From Phytophthora sp. 'mugwort' (Eukaryota; Oomycota; Peronosporomycetes; Peronosporales; Peronosporaceae), in NCBI GenBank assembly GCA_033558025.1, contig JAUCEF010000014.1:3534001-3598000 (forward strand): a stretch of DNA of 64,000 bases, written 5' to 3'. A program made the translations under genes and the position numbers. This document shows positions 1 to 10,936 of this stretch, one piece after another (positions within the stretch are counted from its first letter, which is position 1; each line of letters begins with the position of its first letter). Below the pieces are notes generated by a model. The model searched no databases, was not told where the DNA came from, and saw only the letters and a program-made list of their open reading frames with translations.

Positions 1-1124
1 CCTTCTGCCTCTCGTTCAAAGGTGTTTGTACCTTGACGGCTCAAGTCGGAGCAGCAGCCAACGCGACGGGATTGCAGTTCCTTAAACGGGGACTGCGTCC
101 CAAGTTCCCAGAGTGGACGATTTGGTACGAGTGGTTCCAAGCCATTGCGTTCGCTGCGGGGCAACAGAACGGCGGTCACATCCTCAAGATGCCCAATGCG
201 TTGGCATTCCGACGCAACTTCGAACTCATTGGACGGTTATTAGGGGCGGTGGCCTGTTGGCGTCATGGCCACAGACTCGAGAGCTTCCGATACAACGGAC
301 TCGAACACCTGTGGCTGCGTTCCAGATACAGCGACAAGAAGGCGGAAAACGAGAGACGGATCGTGGTGCTGTACTACCATGGAGGAGGCTACGCGCTCTT
401 CAGCCCTCGCTTCTTTGTGGAGTTCGCTAGTCGTCTATTAACTCAGGTCAAGAACCAACTCGTCGCTGCTCGTGGAGGGAAGGACGAAGAGGAAAGTGCA
501 GCTCCCGTGGACGTGCAGATCTTGCTGGCCAACTACCGAAAGTTGCCCGAAGTCTGTTTCCCCGCGCCTCTGGATGACGCCATGGCCATGTTCGACTACC
601 TCGTCAAGCGCGAGAAGGTCCTGCCTCAGAATATCATCCTTGCTGGCGACAGCGCCGGTGGAGGGTTGGTGCTCGCCACGTTGCTGAGACTACGTCGAGC
701 CAGACGGGAGATGCCTCTCGCTGCCTTGTGCAACTGCCCGTACGCAGATCTATCGGCGGATGTGGCCGTGTCTGAGCATTGTTTCATCTCCAAGTCGATG
801 CTCGACGCGATCCGAGACTTCTGTGTTGAGGAAACTCCTCGAGCTTCGTGGCGTGAAGGTGCCATGCTTCAGACGGATCTGCGAGGTCTTCCCCCGCTCT
901 TCATCCTGGCAGCTCAATTCGATATTCTGCACCTGCAGTCATTGCAACTGGCCAAGAACGCTCGATCCGACGGCGTACAAGTGGAATTGGACGTGCATGA
1001 ACACATGCCTCACGTATTCACACTCTTCCCGCACTTCATGATGCCGCAGTCTTCGGTGGGTATTGAACGGTTCGCTGACTTCATCACGCGCCAGCTCCCA
1101 GTCCATCGAAGAATACCCGTGTAA
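1..1124 (+). CDS. alpha/beta hydrolase, hormone-sensitive-lipase (HSL/GDXG) family; 5' end outside window
   Basis: A serine hydrolase likely to cleave carboxylic esters. The reading frame is open to base 3 with no stop, so the true start lies left of the window; counting is from codon 33-35 (a TTG, not a credible start). Seen: the oxyanion-hole motif HGGGY (about residues 116-120), the nucleophile elbow GDSAGG (about 205-210, Ser 207), a candidate acid in AAQFDIL (Asp 297) and a candidate His in HMPHVF (His 327), in the order and spacing of the HSL family. An insert rich in D/E/K separates the HGGG strand from the next strand. No signal peptide can be judged because the start is missing. The frame is uninterrupted to TAA at 1122-1124, so this is probably a working gene. 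Substrate unknown. Confidence 0.82.
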   Translation, partial: FCLSFKGVCTLTAQVGAAANATGLQFLKRGLRPKFPEWTIWYEWFQAIAFAAGQQNGGHILKMPNALAFRRNFELIGRLLGAVACWRHGHRLESFRYNGLEHLWLRSRYSDKKAENERRIVVLYYHGGGYALFSPRFFVEFASRLLTQVKNQLVAARGGKDEEESAAPVDVQILLANYRKLPEVCFPAPLDDAMAMFDYLVKREKVLPQNIILAGDSAGGGLVLATLLRLRRARREMPLAALCNCPYADLSADVAVSEHCFISKSMLDAIRDFCVEETPRASWREGAMLQTDLRGLPPLFILAAQFDILHLQSLQLAKNARSDGVQVELDVHEHMPHVFTLFPHFMMPQSSVGIERFADFITRQLPVHRRIPV

Positions 1125-1777
1125 CTTCCGAATACTGCCCCAGCGTTCTGAGGGCTGAACCGATGAATATCAGTGCATTATTATCGGGACTGTGCGAGGA
1201 GAATCAGCAGAGTAGTGTCGAATGAGTGAAAGATTAGTGTCAATGTGAGCCAGAGTGGATACGCCTAAACGGCGCCAGTTTGTCAGTAACATGTTTGTAG
1301 TATCAGAAAGCTAATACCGTCAGTTTAAGTCGAAGCCTCATTTTTTTTTTGTCATATCGGTTTATATACATGTAGCACGACATTTCATTCTATGGACCTG
1401 CCACGGTATTGCAACTGTACGAACCAATGGGTTACACGGCCGGGTGCCTTAGATTTTTGGAGTCGCCAAAATGCGGTTCTCCGTGTATTGGATCAGGGGT
1501 TTCGACTCAATACTATGGGTAATATAGTATAATATTCCCGTGAAATGATATATTTCAACTACCCAAAAGCTGAAATGTAATAACGTATTTACGAAAAAAA
1601 TCTGAAGAATATCTCAAATTTCGCAATGTACCGTCGAGACAACTCGATTTATTCTGTCTGATGCTGTACAAACCAAATTGTGGAACCACAATAGATCGGC
1701 TAACTTGCTCAGATATCGCAGGTAAAGGAAGTCTCGTCTGCTCATTTCGTTTCTCAAACTACAGCAACACCAATATC
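1125..1777. other. intergenic, no gene seen
   Basis: AT-rich sequence between the hydrolase stop and the first hAT remnant. I see no conserved coding frame, RNA gene or clear terminal repeat. The hAT element's left end may lie here, but no terminal inverted repeat or 8-bp duplication could be paired by eye. Confidence 0.4.
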
Positions 1778-3318
1778 ATGGCTCGCGCCCCAAATATCTC
1801 CTCGAAGCAAGTCTCAGCCTTCTTCTTCACCCCGGTGCTCGACGAGGAAGATAAGCCGACTGGTTTTTACCGCTGCCGGTGCTCCAAGATTCGCAAGCAA
1901 AACCCCGGCACTGGCTACACAATTTACTCAGTCACGTCCGCCATAAGCATCCCAGCTACGAGGACACCATGCTTTCGAGGGGGCTGGTAGCGAAATGCTG
2001 GTAGCCTTCATGGGCATTAAGCCCCAAACCATCTACTGCTGGATGGATTGGAAGGTCTCGCGTCATTCACGTTCGTGAAAAAGACACGGTGCGGAAGTAC
2101 AGATCGCTCGCCAACATCTGTACCGAGACGCTGGTGAAGTACCTGGGCCTGCTCACAGCAGAGGTCGAGCAGGCGATCATCGCCGTACTGCCCACAAAGT
2201 TTGACATCATTTTGGACGGGTGGACGTTTCTCTCAGAGCATTATATCCCGGTGTTCGCCGTGTTCGAGCACGACAGCCACGCCGAGACGGTGCTGCTCGT
2301 GATGGCATCGCTTGTAGACGACGACGTCGACGATTACACGGCACAGACGCATATCACCTTTTGCACTCTAAGCGTTTTCAAGCGGACAACGGACGATTTG
2401 CTATTTGTCACGGGTGACAACGGCTCAACTAACGGGCGTGTAGTCACGCTTGTAGGAGTTCCTCTTATTGGCTGTCGCCAGAACTTGGCGGTCACGGACT
2501 TTCTAGCTGAGCACGAGCCCCAGCTATACAAGCTCAACTTGTTGATGGGAAAATTGCGCTGACTCAACGCAGCGTCTAAGCTTCTGTAAGCTACATTTTT
2601 TTTTGCCTTTTTGTGTATATTTAACTCCAAATACGAATTTGCGTTTTTTCTTTACTTTTAGAAAAAAAAAACTGCGACCGATTCCTTGCAATGCAACTCG
2701 TTAGCCAATCACCTTTGCATTGATCAAGTTCTTTTTTTTACCTGAAGGACTGCTGATGACAAGATGGCAACGCTAATGCCAAGCCGCCGAGAGGAACAAT
2801 AAGATGCAGCCGCTGCTAGATGATCTGAAGGATTTTAAATCGTCGTCGCTCTAGTTGCAGATCGCCAACGGCGTCTCGATGCTTGACGTGCTCAAACTGT
2901 TCGACGATCTTGCCGAGCAGTACACAAGCATGTCAGGTTACCTAGCAACTGCCGAATAGCGAGGTCTGCTGCGCCAGGTCGAGGCACACACAAGAGGACC
3001 CGAAGGTGCTTGTAGTCCGTAGCGAAGATGGGGTTCGCGGAGGAGGTGCTAAAAAACGCAATGAATAGAGTCAGGGCTATCGGCTATTGCCGTTCATACC
3101 TCTTATGTCTAACTGTGTCGAGCGTTATCTTCTCTCAGGCGAAGCATGTACTGGTCCACCACCACACTCGAATACTGACGATTCACTTGGAAAAGCTGTT
3201 ATTTCTGAGAACGAATCGGCAGTTCTGGTCGGCGAACACAATCAGCGCGATCGTGAACCGTCCGACATTGCAGGAATTCTTCAGTTGCAACAGTAGCTCC
3301 GCAATTGCAGTAGTATAG
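1778..3318 (+). pseudogene. hAT-family transposase, broken
   Basis: Remnant of a hAT cut-and-paste transposase. It opens at ATG 1778 with a BED-type zinc finger: a Cys pair near YRCRC, then the His part SHVRHKHPSYED, readable only after a one-base shift near 1922, so a single-base deletion splits the finger. 2089-2562 carries the RNase-H-like core (DGWTFLSEHYIPVF, then VTGDNGSTNGR and GVPLIGC), ending at a TGA near 2560 with LNAASKL continuing beyond it. 2760-2960 holds further fragments (LDVLKLFDDLAEQY) with stops. 3090-3290 holds the C-terminal dimerisation region (FSQAKHVLVHH, LFLRTNRQFW). Several stops and frameshifts make it non-functional. Confidence 0.7.
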
Positions 3319-3876
3319 ATTGCTGGTATTGAATAATTGATTGTGCTTTGCTGCTGGTTTCGAATACAGTTATCGATTTGGACTAACTTGCACAATGTCG
3401 TTGCCGTTGTGTTATCGGAACCCCTGCCTGTGATTGGTAGAAAATTACCGAAGATATTTTTCAGTCTTAGATCGGGATTGAAATTTGTCCCGAGCAGCGC
3501 TTATGCCGACCTCCATCAAGATATCCTTCGTTTCCCCACTCGCAATGTCTCCATCCGTACCGTTCATGATCAACCTCTAGCGCTGTCAAGCAGACCATCA
3601 CAAACTTCCGGTCGTCTGGCCCGTTCAAGGTGCCCCCCCCACAAAAAAAAAAAGCAGCGGATACGTCCAGTATTTTTAAGTGAAGAGTTTGCATTCAGTT
3701 TTGGGATGAGAAGGGCATGTTGACCACTTGCCTAGTAGACGAGGCCTACAGAACCAGAGGAAGAAACCTGTTCACGAACGATGTCTAGTTTCAAGATGCC
3801 GAAGGCAGCTCGCCATTTGAGAGTTGACCATCACCTTCGATCACGAAAGTGAAGTGGAGCTGTCGGGGAAACAGAC
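3319..3876. other. no gene recognised
   Basis: Short open stretches occur on both strands but none shows a family motif. A C9/A11 homopolymer junction lies near 3634-3653. Probably decayed transposon flank. Confidence 0.35.
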
Positions 3877-3960
3877 GTGGAACTGTTGCGCTCGTCGATG
3901 GTGTTTACCAGTATTCTTGCTCGTCTTAATCTGCCCCTGGAAATACTTCGCATTATTTAC

Positions 3961-4044
3961 ACCAATCTACCCCTAAAGAATAGTGACTATGAGACGTCTA
4001 GGCACAATCTACACCTAAACAATAGTGTGTACGAGACGTATAGG
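3961..4044 (+). repeat. 42-bp tandem repeat, two copies, in frame
   Basis: Two adjacent 42-base units (3961-4002 and 4003-4044) share most bases and read in one frame as 14-residue repeats of the form NL-L-NS-YET-R. A weaker third copy may precede them (LNLPLEI near 3928). They sit in a short open frame (3877-4107) that I do not recognise; leucine spacing hints at a decayed repeat protein, but nothing firm can be said. Confidence 0.5.
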
Positions 4045-4144
4045 CTTCTCAAGGCATTATTGGCCAAAGAGGAAATGAAAAGTGTTGTGAATGCAAAGCG
4101 TGTTTAGGAGTCAATAATCGAGCTATATTAGGCACAAAAAACGG

Positions 4145-4529
4145 ATGTTGGCGTCTCCGGCAGACAATTGTGAAGGCTATCCAAGTTTTTCGCTGGTTGC
4201 TGATATCTGGATGTGCAATAGAACCGGCGACAATTACCTGGAAGCGAGGGTGTACATGATCGACAAGGAAGGACAGTTAAATCAGTCCTTCTCGGGGCGA
4301 AGAAATTTAACCCATCATATAGTGACGCGACAGTGGGATTCACGCTCTATTGGAAAGGTGGCAAGCAAAGATGTTGAACGACTTTGTGAAGATTCGTCAC
4401 CAAAACATATCCGATCCCAACGAAATTGACGGACTGGCGAGAAAAGCGGTTCCAGCCTCAAAGAAGAGGACCCGGATCAAGAAAATATTCAAAAACGGGA
4501 CGGCGTTTCGGCCTAATCAGGAGCCGTAA
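4145..4529 (+). pseudogene. hAT-like transposase fragment
   Basis: A short run beginning PSFSLVADIWMCNRTGD, then ARVYMIDKE, resembles the region before the catalytic core of hAT transposases. The reading continues one frame over as VLLGAKKFNPSYSDATVGF and another frame over as MLNDFVKIRHQN, so at least two frameshifts are present before a stop near 4529. It is in the same orientation as the remnant at 1.8-3.3 kb but does not duplicate it, so it may be a second copy or a related family. Assignment rests on the D-W and LLG-K-F-P patterns only. Confidence 0.4.
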
Positions 4530-5000
4530 AAGGGATATTATTGCCATCCTATTGTATTTCATGGGGCGCGGGCTGGGACCATCAGAGCTCGCCATTGCAG
4601 GACGCTTTGAGGGCAACACCCGCTCTGACCGGTTGGGCATTTGTGTGGCGCGGGGCAGGGATACACAAAACAGATGACGCTGGCAACATCATCGATCATT
4701 GGCTGCTGGCGGCAAGACAATATGTATTTAAATGGACAGTGCTGCTGGATGCCGAGCGAGTGGCTATGAGTTGTGCTTGACTTCTATCAGCAGCACTATG
4801 GTTCATGCTCATTGGGATATTTCCTTCTTTTACTGAGCAAGATGAGCTCCACTGATCCCGTCACCGACATCGTCCAACGCATAGGAAGCCCTCAACCTGG
4901 AGAAACGGATGCCTCTATACGTGCATATCTCACTAGCTCCACGGCTAAGGATCTCCGCTCGGCATGCAAGACATTCCGTGTTAAAGTCCCTCCAAGAACG
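4530..5000. other. no gene recognised
   Basis: The stretch between the hAT fragment and the Harbinger remnant. A 79-codon open frame (4541-4780, +) has no recognisable motif. Confidence 0.3.
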
Positions 5001-6105
5001 CTAACATGGACAAAAAGATCGGATACGAGACTGCTGGTGAAGCTTGCGCGCTCGTGCCGAAAGAGCGAAGAGGCTGCGCGTGACCAGCCTAGTGCACTCC
5101 TCCACGATGTCGTAAGTCCCAGCGCCAGCGTAGCGATGGTTCTGCACGAAGTTGTGCAGCCGATATGCATCTTGAATAATGCACGGCACCCTGCCCAAAC
5201 AACCAACAATGGACGAGCAAATATTTGCCACCGTCCAGCTAACAGGCCGAACGACATCTCAATTCTGATCCTGAGCTGAGATAGATAGAAGTTGTAGGCA
5301 TCCCGACGAGCATCCGTCGTCTCAGCACGCGTAAGTGGTGGTAGCATGTGTGTATCACTCACATACGCATTGTCTCCAATTAAATAGAATCCGCTCTCCA
5401 TCTTGTTCATCTCGCCATGCAAGGCACTCTGCTGAAACGCCTGCTGTCGTTACAGCTATCAAGCTGGGCGAAGTTGACGTAGGTGAACCGACACTGGTAG
5501 TCACAGCACGCCTGTACGTTAACCCCATAGCAGCGATAGAGCCCGCTATAATAACGATGTGGTCCAATGCCACCAGTCTCTGCCAGCCCCGGCGCTCTGG
5601 TTGTGCAAAGCCACCCGTCCACACAGCCAACACAGCCTGCGAAGACTCCTTCAACACTCAAAGTCTTGAACGCCACGGCCATTGCTTCCCGCGCTATGGG
5701 CGAGCGTGGGAACATCGACCGTAACTCTATCGAATCGTTAATGGCATCCATCACCAGCCAGACAATGCGGTAGAACGAGGCCTTACTGACGCCGGCGATA
5801 CGGCGGATGTCGTGCATTATGAGCCTCCAGCCAGGAACCTTAGCGTCAACTGGAGTGCGTTCTCGGTGGAGACCCAGCCCCTCCTCACCCACGCATGGGG
5901 CGAGCGAAATTACCTTGGTGCGATTAAACCCTCCAGTTGCCCGAACGCGGACGCGGGCATGCAGTATCACGCTTCAAACTGGTTTTCGGCAGCAGCATAT
6001 TAAGTTCACGGTCACATTGAGCTTGGTGCGCACCCGCAGCGGCGCTCATGGGCCTGGTAGCAGCGCTGATCGCAGCAACCCCACCGACACGATCTGTTCC
6101 TCCAT
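5001..6105 (-). pseudogene. PIF/Harbinger transposase (DDE_Tnp_4), broken
   Basis: A DDE-type transposase read right to left. A plausible start is the ATG at 6105-6103 (MEEQIVSVG), followed by one stop. 5970-5407 carries an N-terminal helical region (SKASFYRIVWLVMDAI) and the first catalytic Asp in GCVDGW, then YYSGLYRCYGVNVQA. 5422-4892, one frame over, carries GDNAYVSDTHMLPPL (second Asp) and IRIEMSFGLLAGRW (catalytic Glu). The C-terminal DAYRLHNFVQNHR motif is in a third frame (5231-5001). All three acidic residues are visible, but at least two frameshifts and a stop inactivate the gene. The Myb/SANT partner usual for this superfamily is not seen next to this copy. Confidence 0.78.
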
Positions 6106-7412
6106 CGAAAACTAGACTGAGGAGTGCTTAGCCACCCGACGGGGCCTTATCTATACACGGACGGATGTTGTGGGCTTCGCAGCTCTCGTCCCACATCCCG
6201 TCCAGCGGTGACCGGAGAATACAAGACTGGACCTTATACCTCTCAGCTCGATAGATTTTCCTTCTTTGCCCATGATTCAGAATTGGTAATTCTCCATAAT
6301 GTCGCTTCTGTCCTGAGTTAGTTTGTATTGTTGCAGTTTGTGAGCAGCTAAATCGCATGCAACGCGGACATTCCCCTCTCGCGTAGCTCACGCCGAGGCA
6401 ATCCAATTTTATTCGAATTGCAACCGGCTAGTCATTATCCAGTTATACACCTCGTGCGTACAGCTGGTTCTCTATGTGTCGGTGTCAGTCTCCCAGTCGG
6501 GTATGGGTCGGGTACAATTGCTTCGTCGCATAAACCCCAGAGCAACGCATGCCATTTTCATCTGCTTTTCCATTGAATTCGTAGGCTTTTTTGTGATCAT
6601 ATACTGAACAGATCAGGATTTGATCAAGGAATTTGTCTTAAGCTTTGTATGGGTAGCGAGCAGTTGCGAGGAGCGTTGCCACAGCAAACCCGCGCGGTAT
6701 TTGCGGAGGCGGGCCCAGCGAGGAACATTCCAGCCAGCGGACACGTTGCCGTGACAAGGTGTTTTACTTTCGTCCGCCGGGGTCTGGGGTATATGATCAC
6801 GATAAAAGCGCACCATTGAATTGCCATGGCAATTGTTGTTCTGGCGTATTCAGGACTCCATTGGGTAATAATATGGCAGCTATCACGCCCAAGAGGATTG
6901 TCTAAGCTGCGGATGAGAATCCAAGTTTAAGCGCTGATTAACGACGTCGAATCGCTTGCTGGAGCTGTGTGTACAGCGGCACGTGGGCGTCAACACGTGT
7001 TGGCATTGACTCGCCCGGCCGCAGACTATCTTGACCCTTCCTAACGTTATACAACCTGTTAGTACTAGTATGCATACAGCGTTATACAGCGTTATGATGT
7101 GGCGAACATAGCAGCATTCAAGAATTTTGACCTCAAGACCTCAAAACCGTCGCAGAAAGATTAGCGAAGCGTGTGATACTGCTACCGTACTGAATAACGT
7201 CCACACATATAACTGGGCAGCGAGTAGCATAGCAATGCTGCCAGCTTCAGCTGGAGGTCGACTTTGATAGTTATCGAAGTTGACTTCCTGGCCCTGGATC
7301 TATCACATCGAGCGCTTATCGTTTGAATGGGGTCGTCACCGCCACAGAGTTACTGCAACACGATGGAATCAATTATATGTATATCTTTACAGACTCCTCA
7401 GCGCGTCACCAC
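6106..7412. other. long intergenic stretch, no gene seen
   Basis: No frame with family motifs on either strand. A small direct repeat of about 12 bases (atacagcgttat type) occurs around 7075-7097. The right end of the Harbinger element and the 3' flank of the bZIP gene should lie here, but I could not pair terminal repeats. Confidence 0.35.
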
Positions 7413-8525
7413 CTATTTGCATTGGAAGTCCGGTGTAACTAGAGCCTTCTCAAACACACGTGACACGTTTTCCAGATCCCCCAATAGCCGCAAGATTGGA
7501 GTTAGCAGGTCCGATTGGCTCCTCAATCGTACTACCCGACAGACCGCACTATCCCACTCGATATTTGCAGAGCCTCGCATGACGATCCTTTGGCCTCGTA
7601 GTCTTTCCCCCAGTGGTAACAACGTTCTTGTTCCATTCCGGCACAATTGTGGAAATACATTGCGAACAGTTTGCTCCGATATCGTGATAGTGGTGGTCGT
7701 CGTAGCGAGAAGAGATCCCGACGCGCATCTTCCCAGTCCGCCGAGCTCGACCTCGAGGTTTGGGAACCAGCGCGAAATACATCGCCAGCTCCTCATTATC
7801 TCCGGAATTCCCTTGTCGGCGTTAAATGCTACGTCCGAAGCCATCGACGCCAGTAAGAAGTCCATCTGAGCTTTGTGTCGCGTTTCGGAAGAGGAAGATG
7901 AGGGCTCACGCACGCCGTACTGGAACAGTCGAAAATATTCGACGACGACGCTCCAAGCGCTCTTCTTCGGCGGGAACATTTCCGAAGTTAAACGCCGTCG
8001 TTGCTCAAGTTGTTCGATCTCCTCACGTAACTTTAGGTTGCCCTTGTCGAGGCTATTCGCGTTATTGTCTTTCTTCTTCCTGTATCGGCTCTGCCTCACA
8101 CGACGCCGCTCCCGTCTACGCAACTTGTCTGCGATGATAACCTCGGCCATTGCTATGACTTGGTCATCGCCTACTGGTGATTCAGCACCTCTACTGCTCT
8201 TTCCACTCGTCCTCTCTTCTTGAGCCACCGCGTGCGAGCTGGAGAGGCCTTGCCAGTCTTTACTCACGTTTATCGACCCGGTAGTCATTCCTGACGATCC
8301 CACATCTCCAGCCGAGCAAATTGTTGAAGGGGCTCCGTTTCCGTTTCCACGTGTCCGAGGAGGCAATATCTGGATCCATGGGTGCTGAGAAGGACAAGAT
8401 TCTGTCGTGTCGTCATCATGAGTATCAATTGTACTACGGGAGCGTTTGGCGCGTTGCATGACGCCGCCGATCACATCGTCGCTAAAAAGACAGCTATTGG
8501 GCGGGTGGAGCACACAGCTTTCCAT
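7413..8525 (-). CDS. bZIP transcription factor, oomycete type
   Basis: A 370-residue nuclear DNA-binding protein in one uninterrupted frame, single exon. The N-terminal 130 residues are Ser/Thr/Gly-rich and probably disordered. The basic region is about residues 134-152 (RRERRRVRQSRYRKKK), followed by a short leucine zipper (SLDKGNLKLREEIEQLEQ) and a conserved-looking C-terminal domain with WSVVVEYFRLFQYG and RLRSQSDLLTPILRLLGDL. Aligning the SR of RQSRYR with the invariant Arg puts Glu 139 where canonical bZIPs have Asn, so the N-x7-R signature is altered; oomycete bZIPs are known to vary at this residue. The first ATG of the open frame (8525) is taken as the start. Target genes unknown. Confidence 0.82.
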   Translation of the reverse strand: MESCVLHPPNSCLFSDDVIGGVMQRAKRSRSTIDTHDDDTTESCPSQHPWIQILPPRTRGNGNGAPSTICSAGDVGSSGMTTGSINVSKDWQGLSSSHAVAQEERTSGKSSRGAESPVGDDQVIAMAEVIIADKLRRRERRRVRQSRYRKKKDNNANSLDKGNLKLREEIEQLEQRRRLTSEMFPPKKSAWSVVVEYFRLFQYGVREPSSSSSETRHKAQMDFLLASMASDVAFNADKGIPEIMRSWRCISRWFPNLEVELGGLGRCASGSLLATTTTTITISEQTVRNVFPQLCRNGTRTLLPLGERLRGQRIVMRGSANIEWDSAVCRVVRLRSQSDLLTPILRLLGDLENVSRVFEKALVTPDFQCK

Positions 8526-9037
8526 ATTTGGGGTTGGAGCAGTACGTCGACAAAGATTAAGTGACAGAAAGAAAATGCACAGTCATTTAAAGGACAGGAC
8601 AGAGGAATGTGAGCGTGAAGAAGTGGGCGAGATCGGTCGTAATCAATCGACTACAGTACGTACGGCACGATGCGCCCACTCACACACATTATTCCTGTTA
8701 GAAGGGATTTCTATCGCAGTGACCCACTTCATGAAAACAGTACCAACAAGTACCGTTTGTGCCACTCGAGCTATCGGGTAGCTCAGGTTGCCGCTCGTGA
8801 AGCGACAACCGTTTTACGAAAATTTGATACTGCATCGAGATTTTGCAACTCGTTTTTGATACGGCTTACCTCCTGAATGATCCACAGCTTCCACCGTAGC
8901 TTAGTAAGTTCTCTATCTTTATCTATGCACTTCTAACACATGTTAATATCTATATGAACTCTGATATATAAAAATACATGCCAAAATATACTGGAGTCAA
9001 AGCTACAGAGGATGTCTCTATAGATTTATTTAACAAG
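8526..9037. other. bZIP upstream region, no gene seen
   Basis: This contains the promoter and 5' UTR of the bZIP gene (reading leftward). A sequence similar to the oomycete Inr occurs around 8560-8630, but no good match to the 16-base core could be fixed. Nothing else recognised. Confidence 0.35.
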
Positions 9038-9932
9038 CTAATTATGACTCTTTTTTTCCCTCCAATACTCCTCTTCGAGCGTTGATCGTTTGCTCTTGTT
9101 GATTAGTCGGAGATTTGAGAATGGCTCCCATGTTGTATCACCATATCCAACCCATTTGATTAAGTATTTATATTTACCCGATCGTAGTTTCTTATAATCC
9201 AATATCTTTTCAGCTTCAAACATCTGGCTATTAGCTCTTGGCGCGTTGGTTGTTTTAGCTTGAAATGGTTTAATATCGTTTGGAGCTTTGTATAATATAT
9301 GTCCATTTTCAGAACGAATCTGCACTCGATAACCGTCTATGCCTACTAGTTCGTAGATAGTTTTGCTCCAGCGGGCTTTCTCCTTATCGAAAGCTCCTTT
9401 ATCAAGTCGATATAGTACCGTTGCTCCGATTGAAGTCATTTTCCAATCTCTCCATCAATTGACGGTTATAATCGAGCTCATCCCCCATGACTTCACCTTT
9501 TGCTTGGATAGGTGTCTTTTTTATTGAGGAATGCCAAGTATTGTTATAGTTATTGACAACGCTTTTAATCATCTTTCAGTGAAAGGTTGGCTCATACGAA
9601 TCAGTCCCATCTTTAGAGTCCTTGTGATATAATTTTTTTTTACCATTGTCGGTCGTCAAGACATTAACCTGTTGTCCCTTGACAAGGTCCTTGATGCCAG
9701 CTAAAACTGTATCTGCTTTTTTATTATTCAACAGCTTAGCAAAACCTATCCGAGTGTTAATGTTAATGGCTGTGAGCACGGAAATTGCATGGGGTCGAAT
9801 AAAATCAGGTTTTTGGCTGTGAAGTCGAATACAACCCCTGTCCAATGCCATCCAAATGCGTTGGCGCAATAGCGACTTTGTTGTATTTCTGGAACGGCGA
9901 TACGGATTCGATCCGATTGCGCTTGGTGTCAT
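9038..9932 (-). pseudogene. retroviral-type integrase with C-terminal chromodomain, fragment
   Basis: 9932-9576 carries part of an rve integrase core (NINTRIGFAKLLNNKKAD, then VNVLTTDNG, the second catalytic Asp region). Between 9575 and 9440 the frame is broken but NNYNNTWHSS-like and NRQLMERLEND-like pieces can be read. 9439-9038 carries GATVLYRLDKGAFDKEKARW and, after a linker, a chromodomain (KYKYLIKWVGYGDTTWEP). Integrases with this tail occur in Ty3 chromoviruses and in Maverick/Polinton elements; the GATVLYR-DKGAFDK-W and YRV linker resembles the latter more, but no other Polinton genes are nearby. Truncated at both ends. Confidence 0.6.
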
Positions 9933-10936
9933 CGTCAGCTATTCTAGCCTATAATGGGTTCACCCCTTCACTACCCCTATGGGCAGCATCTCGTCGTTTT
10001 GTTCTATCAAGTAGGTATATACGAGGATAAAACACGTACAGTCCAGCCAAACTGAATGTCGAAACGGGGCCAACTCGCGCGCAGGTGTGTTTCCGAAGCG
10101 AGTCACCATTTCGTCCTTCAAGTTCATTATTGATAGTGGTTTTCCGCAGGCTTCCGTACTACGTTGGCGCCGTTGCGAAGTGGAACAGGTAGCAGCGACA
10201 CATGATAAAGCTTCGACAGTCGGATCCAGGACGCAAGGTCACTAATTATTCCAGTTTTTGGACCTCGTCTCGCCAGTGCGGCGTCAAAATTAGATATTTT
10301 TCAGTATAGGTACCGAACCTCGCGACAGTCATCCCATTTTGCATGCGTCCTGATCGCTAGGGAGTGAACTTTAATACGTTTCGATTCCAACAAACACTAA
10401 ACCAAATAATTTGTGTGTGAAGACAGCTTCAACTTGTCGTTGAACCTTTCACTTTCGTGATATCTGCAATTGGAGTCGTTTTCCATGCCGACTTCAATTT
10501 GTGCAGATATCACGAAAGAAATTTTCATCAACCGATTTGGGTTCTGGGACCTTTCATGGACTGATTGGGCTTCCTCACCAACGTATTGGACCCATTCACG
10601 ATCCTCTCCTCCCATTGCTCTAGATTGTTGATTTTCATAGACACGTTTCTCAGTGTCAGTTTCAATGGGTGTGTGCTAGTAAGCTATGCGGGAGTAAGTT
10701 GCGTTAATGGTGGAGATTCACTTTTACTTTCTGATGATACCATTTCGAAACCTCGATATACAAATTCGATCGTTTTCTGCCATTAGTCTCGCGCCAGCGA
10801 CCGGACAATTCACTATAAAAATTGACTGGGAGGCTCGTCAAAGCAATAATAATTAGGGCAATACCCGTTGTCGCAATAATATCCCGTTGTACCGGTATGT
10901 AATTTTTGAATATTATCGTGCCTGCGGTGGGTATCG
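9933..10936. other. no gene recognised; contains one long hairpin
   Basis: Between the integrase fragment and the gypsy element. Open frames on both strands show no family motif. The only clear structure is the inverted repeat at 10452-10518, listed separately. Confidence 0.35.
10452..10518. repeat. imperfect inverted repeat / hairpin, about 27-30 bp arms
   Basis: Left arm 10452-10478 and right arm 10489-10518 pair over nearly their full length (ctttcgtgatatctgca against tgcagatatcacgaaag, then attggagtcg against cgacttcaat) with a 3-base bulge, one mismatch and a 10-base loop. Weaker pairing (gttga against tcaac) extends beyond. It could be a MITE-like foldback or a small-RNA precursor. Confidence 0.6.
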
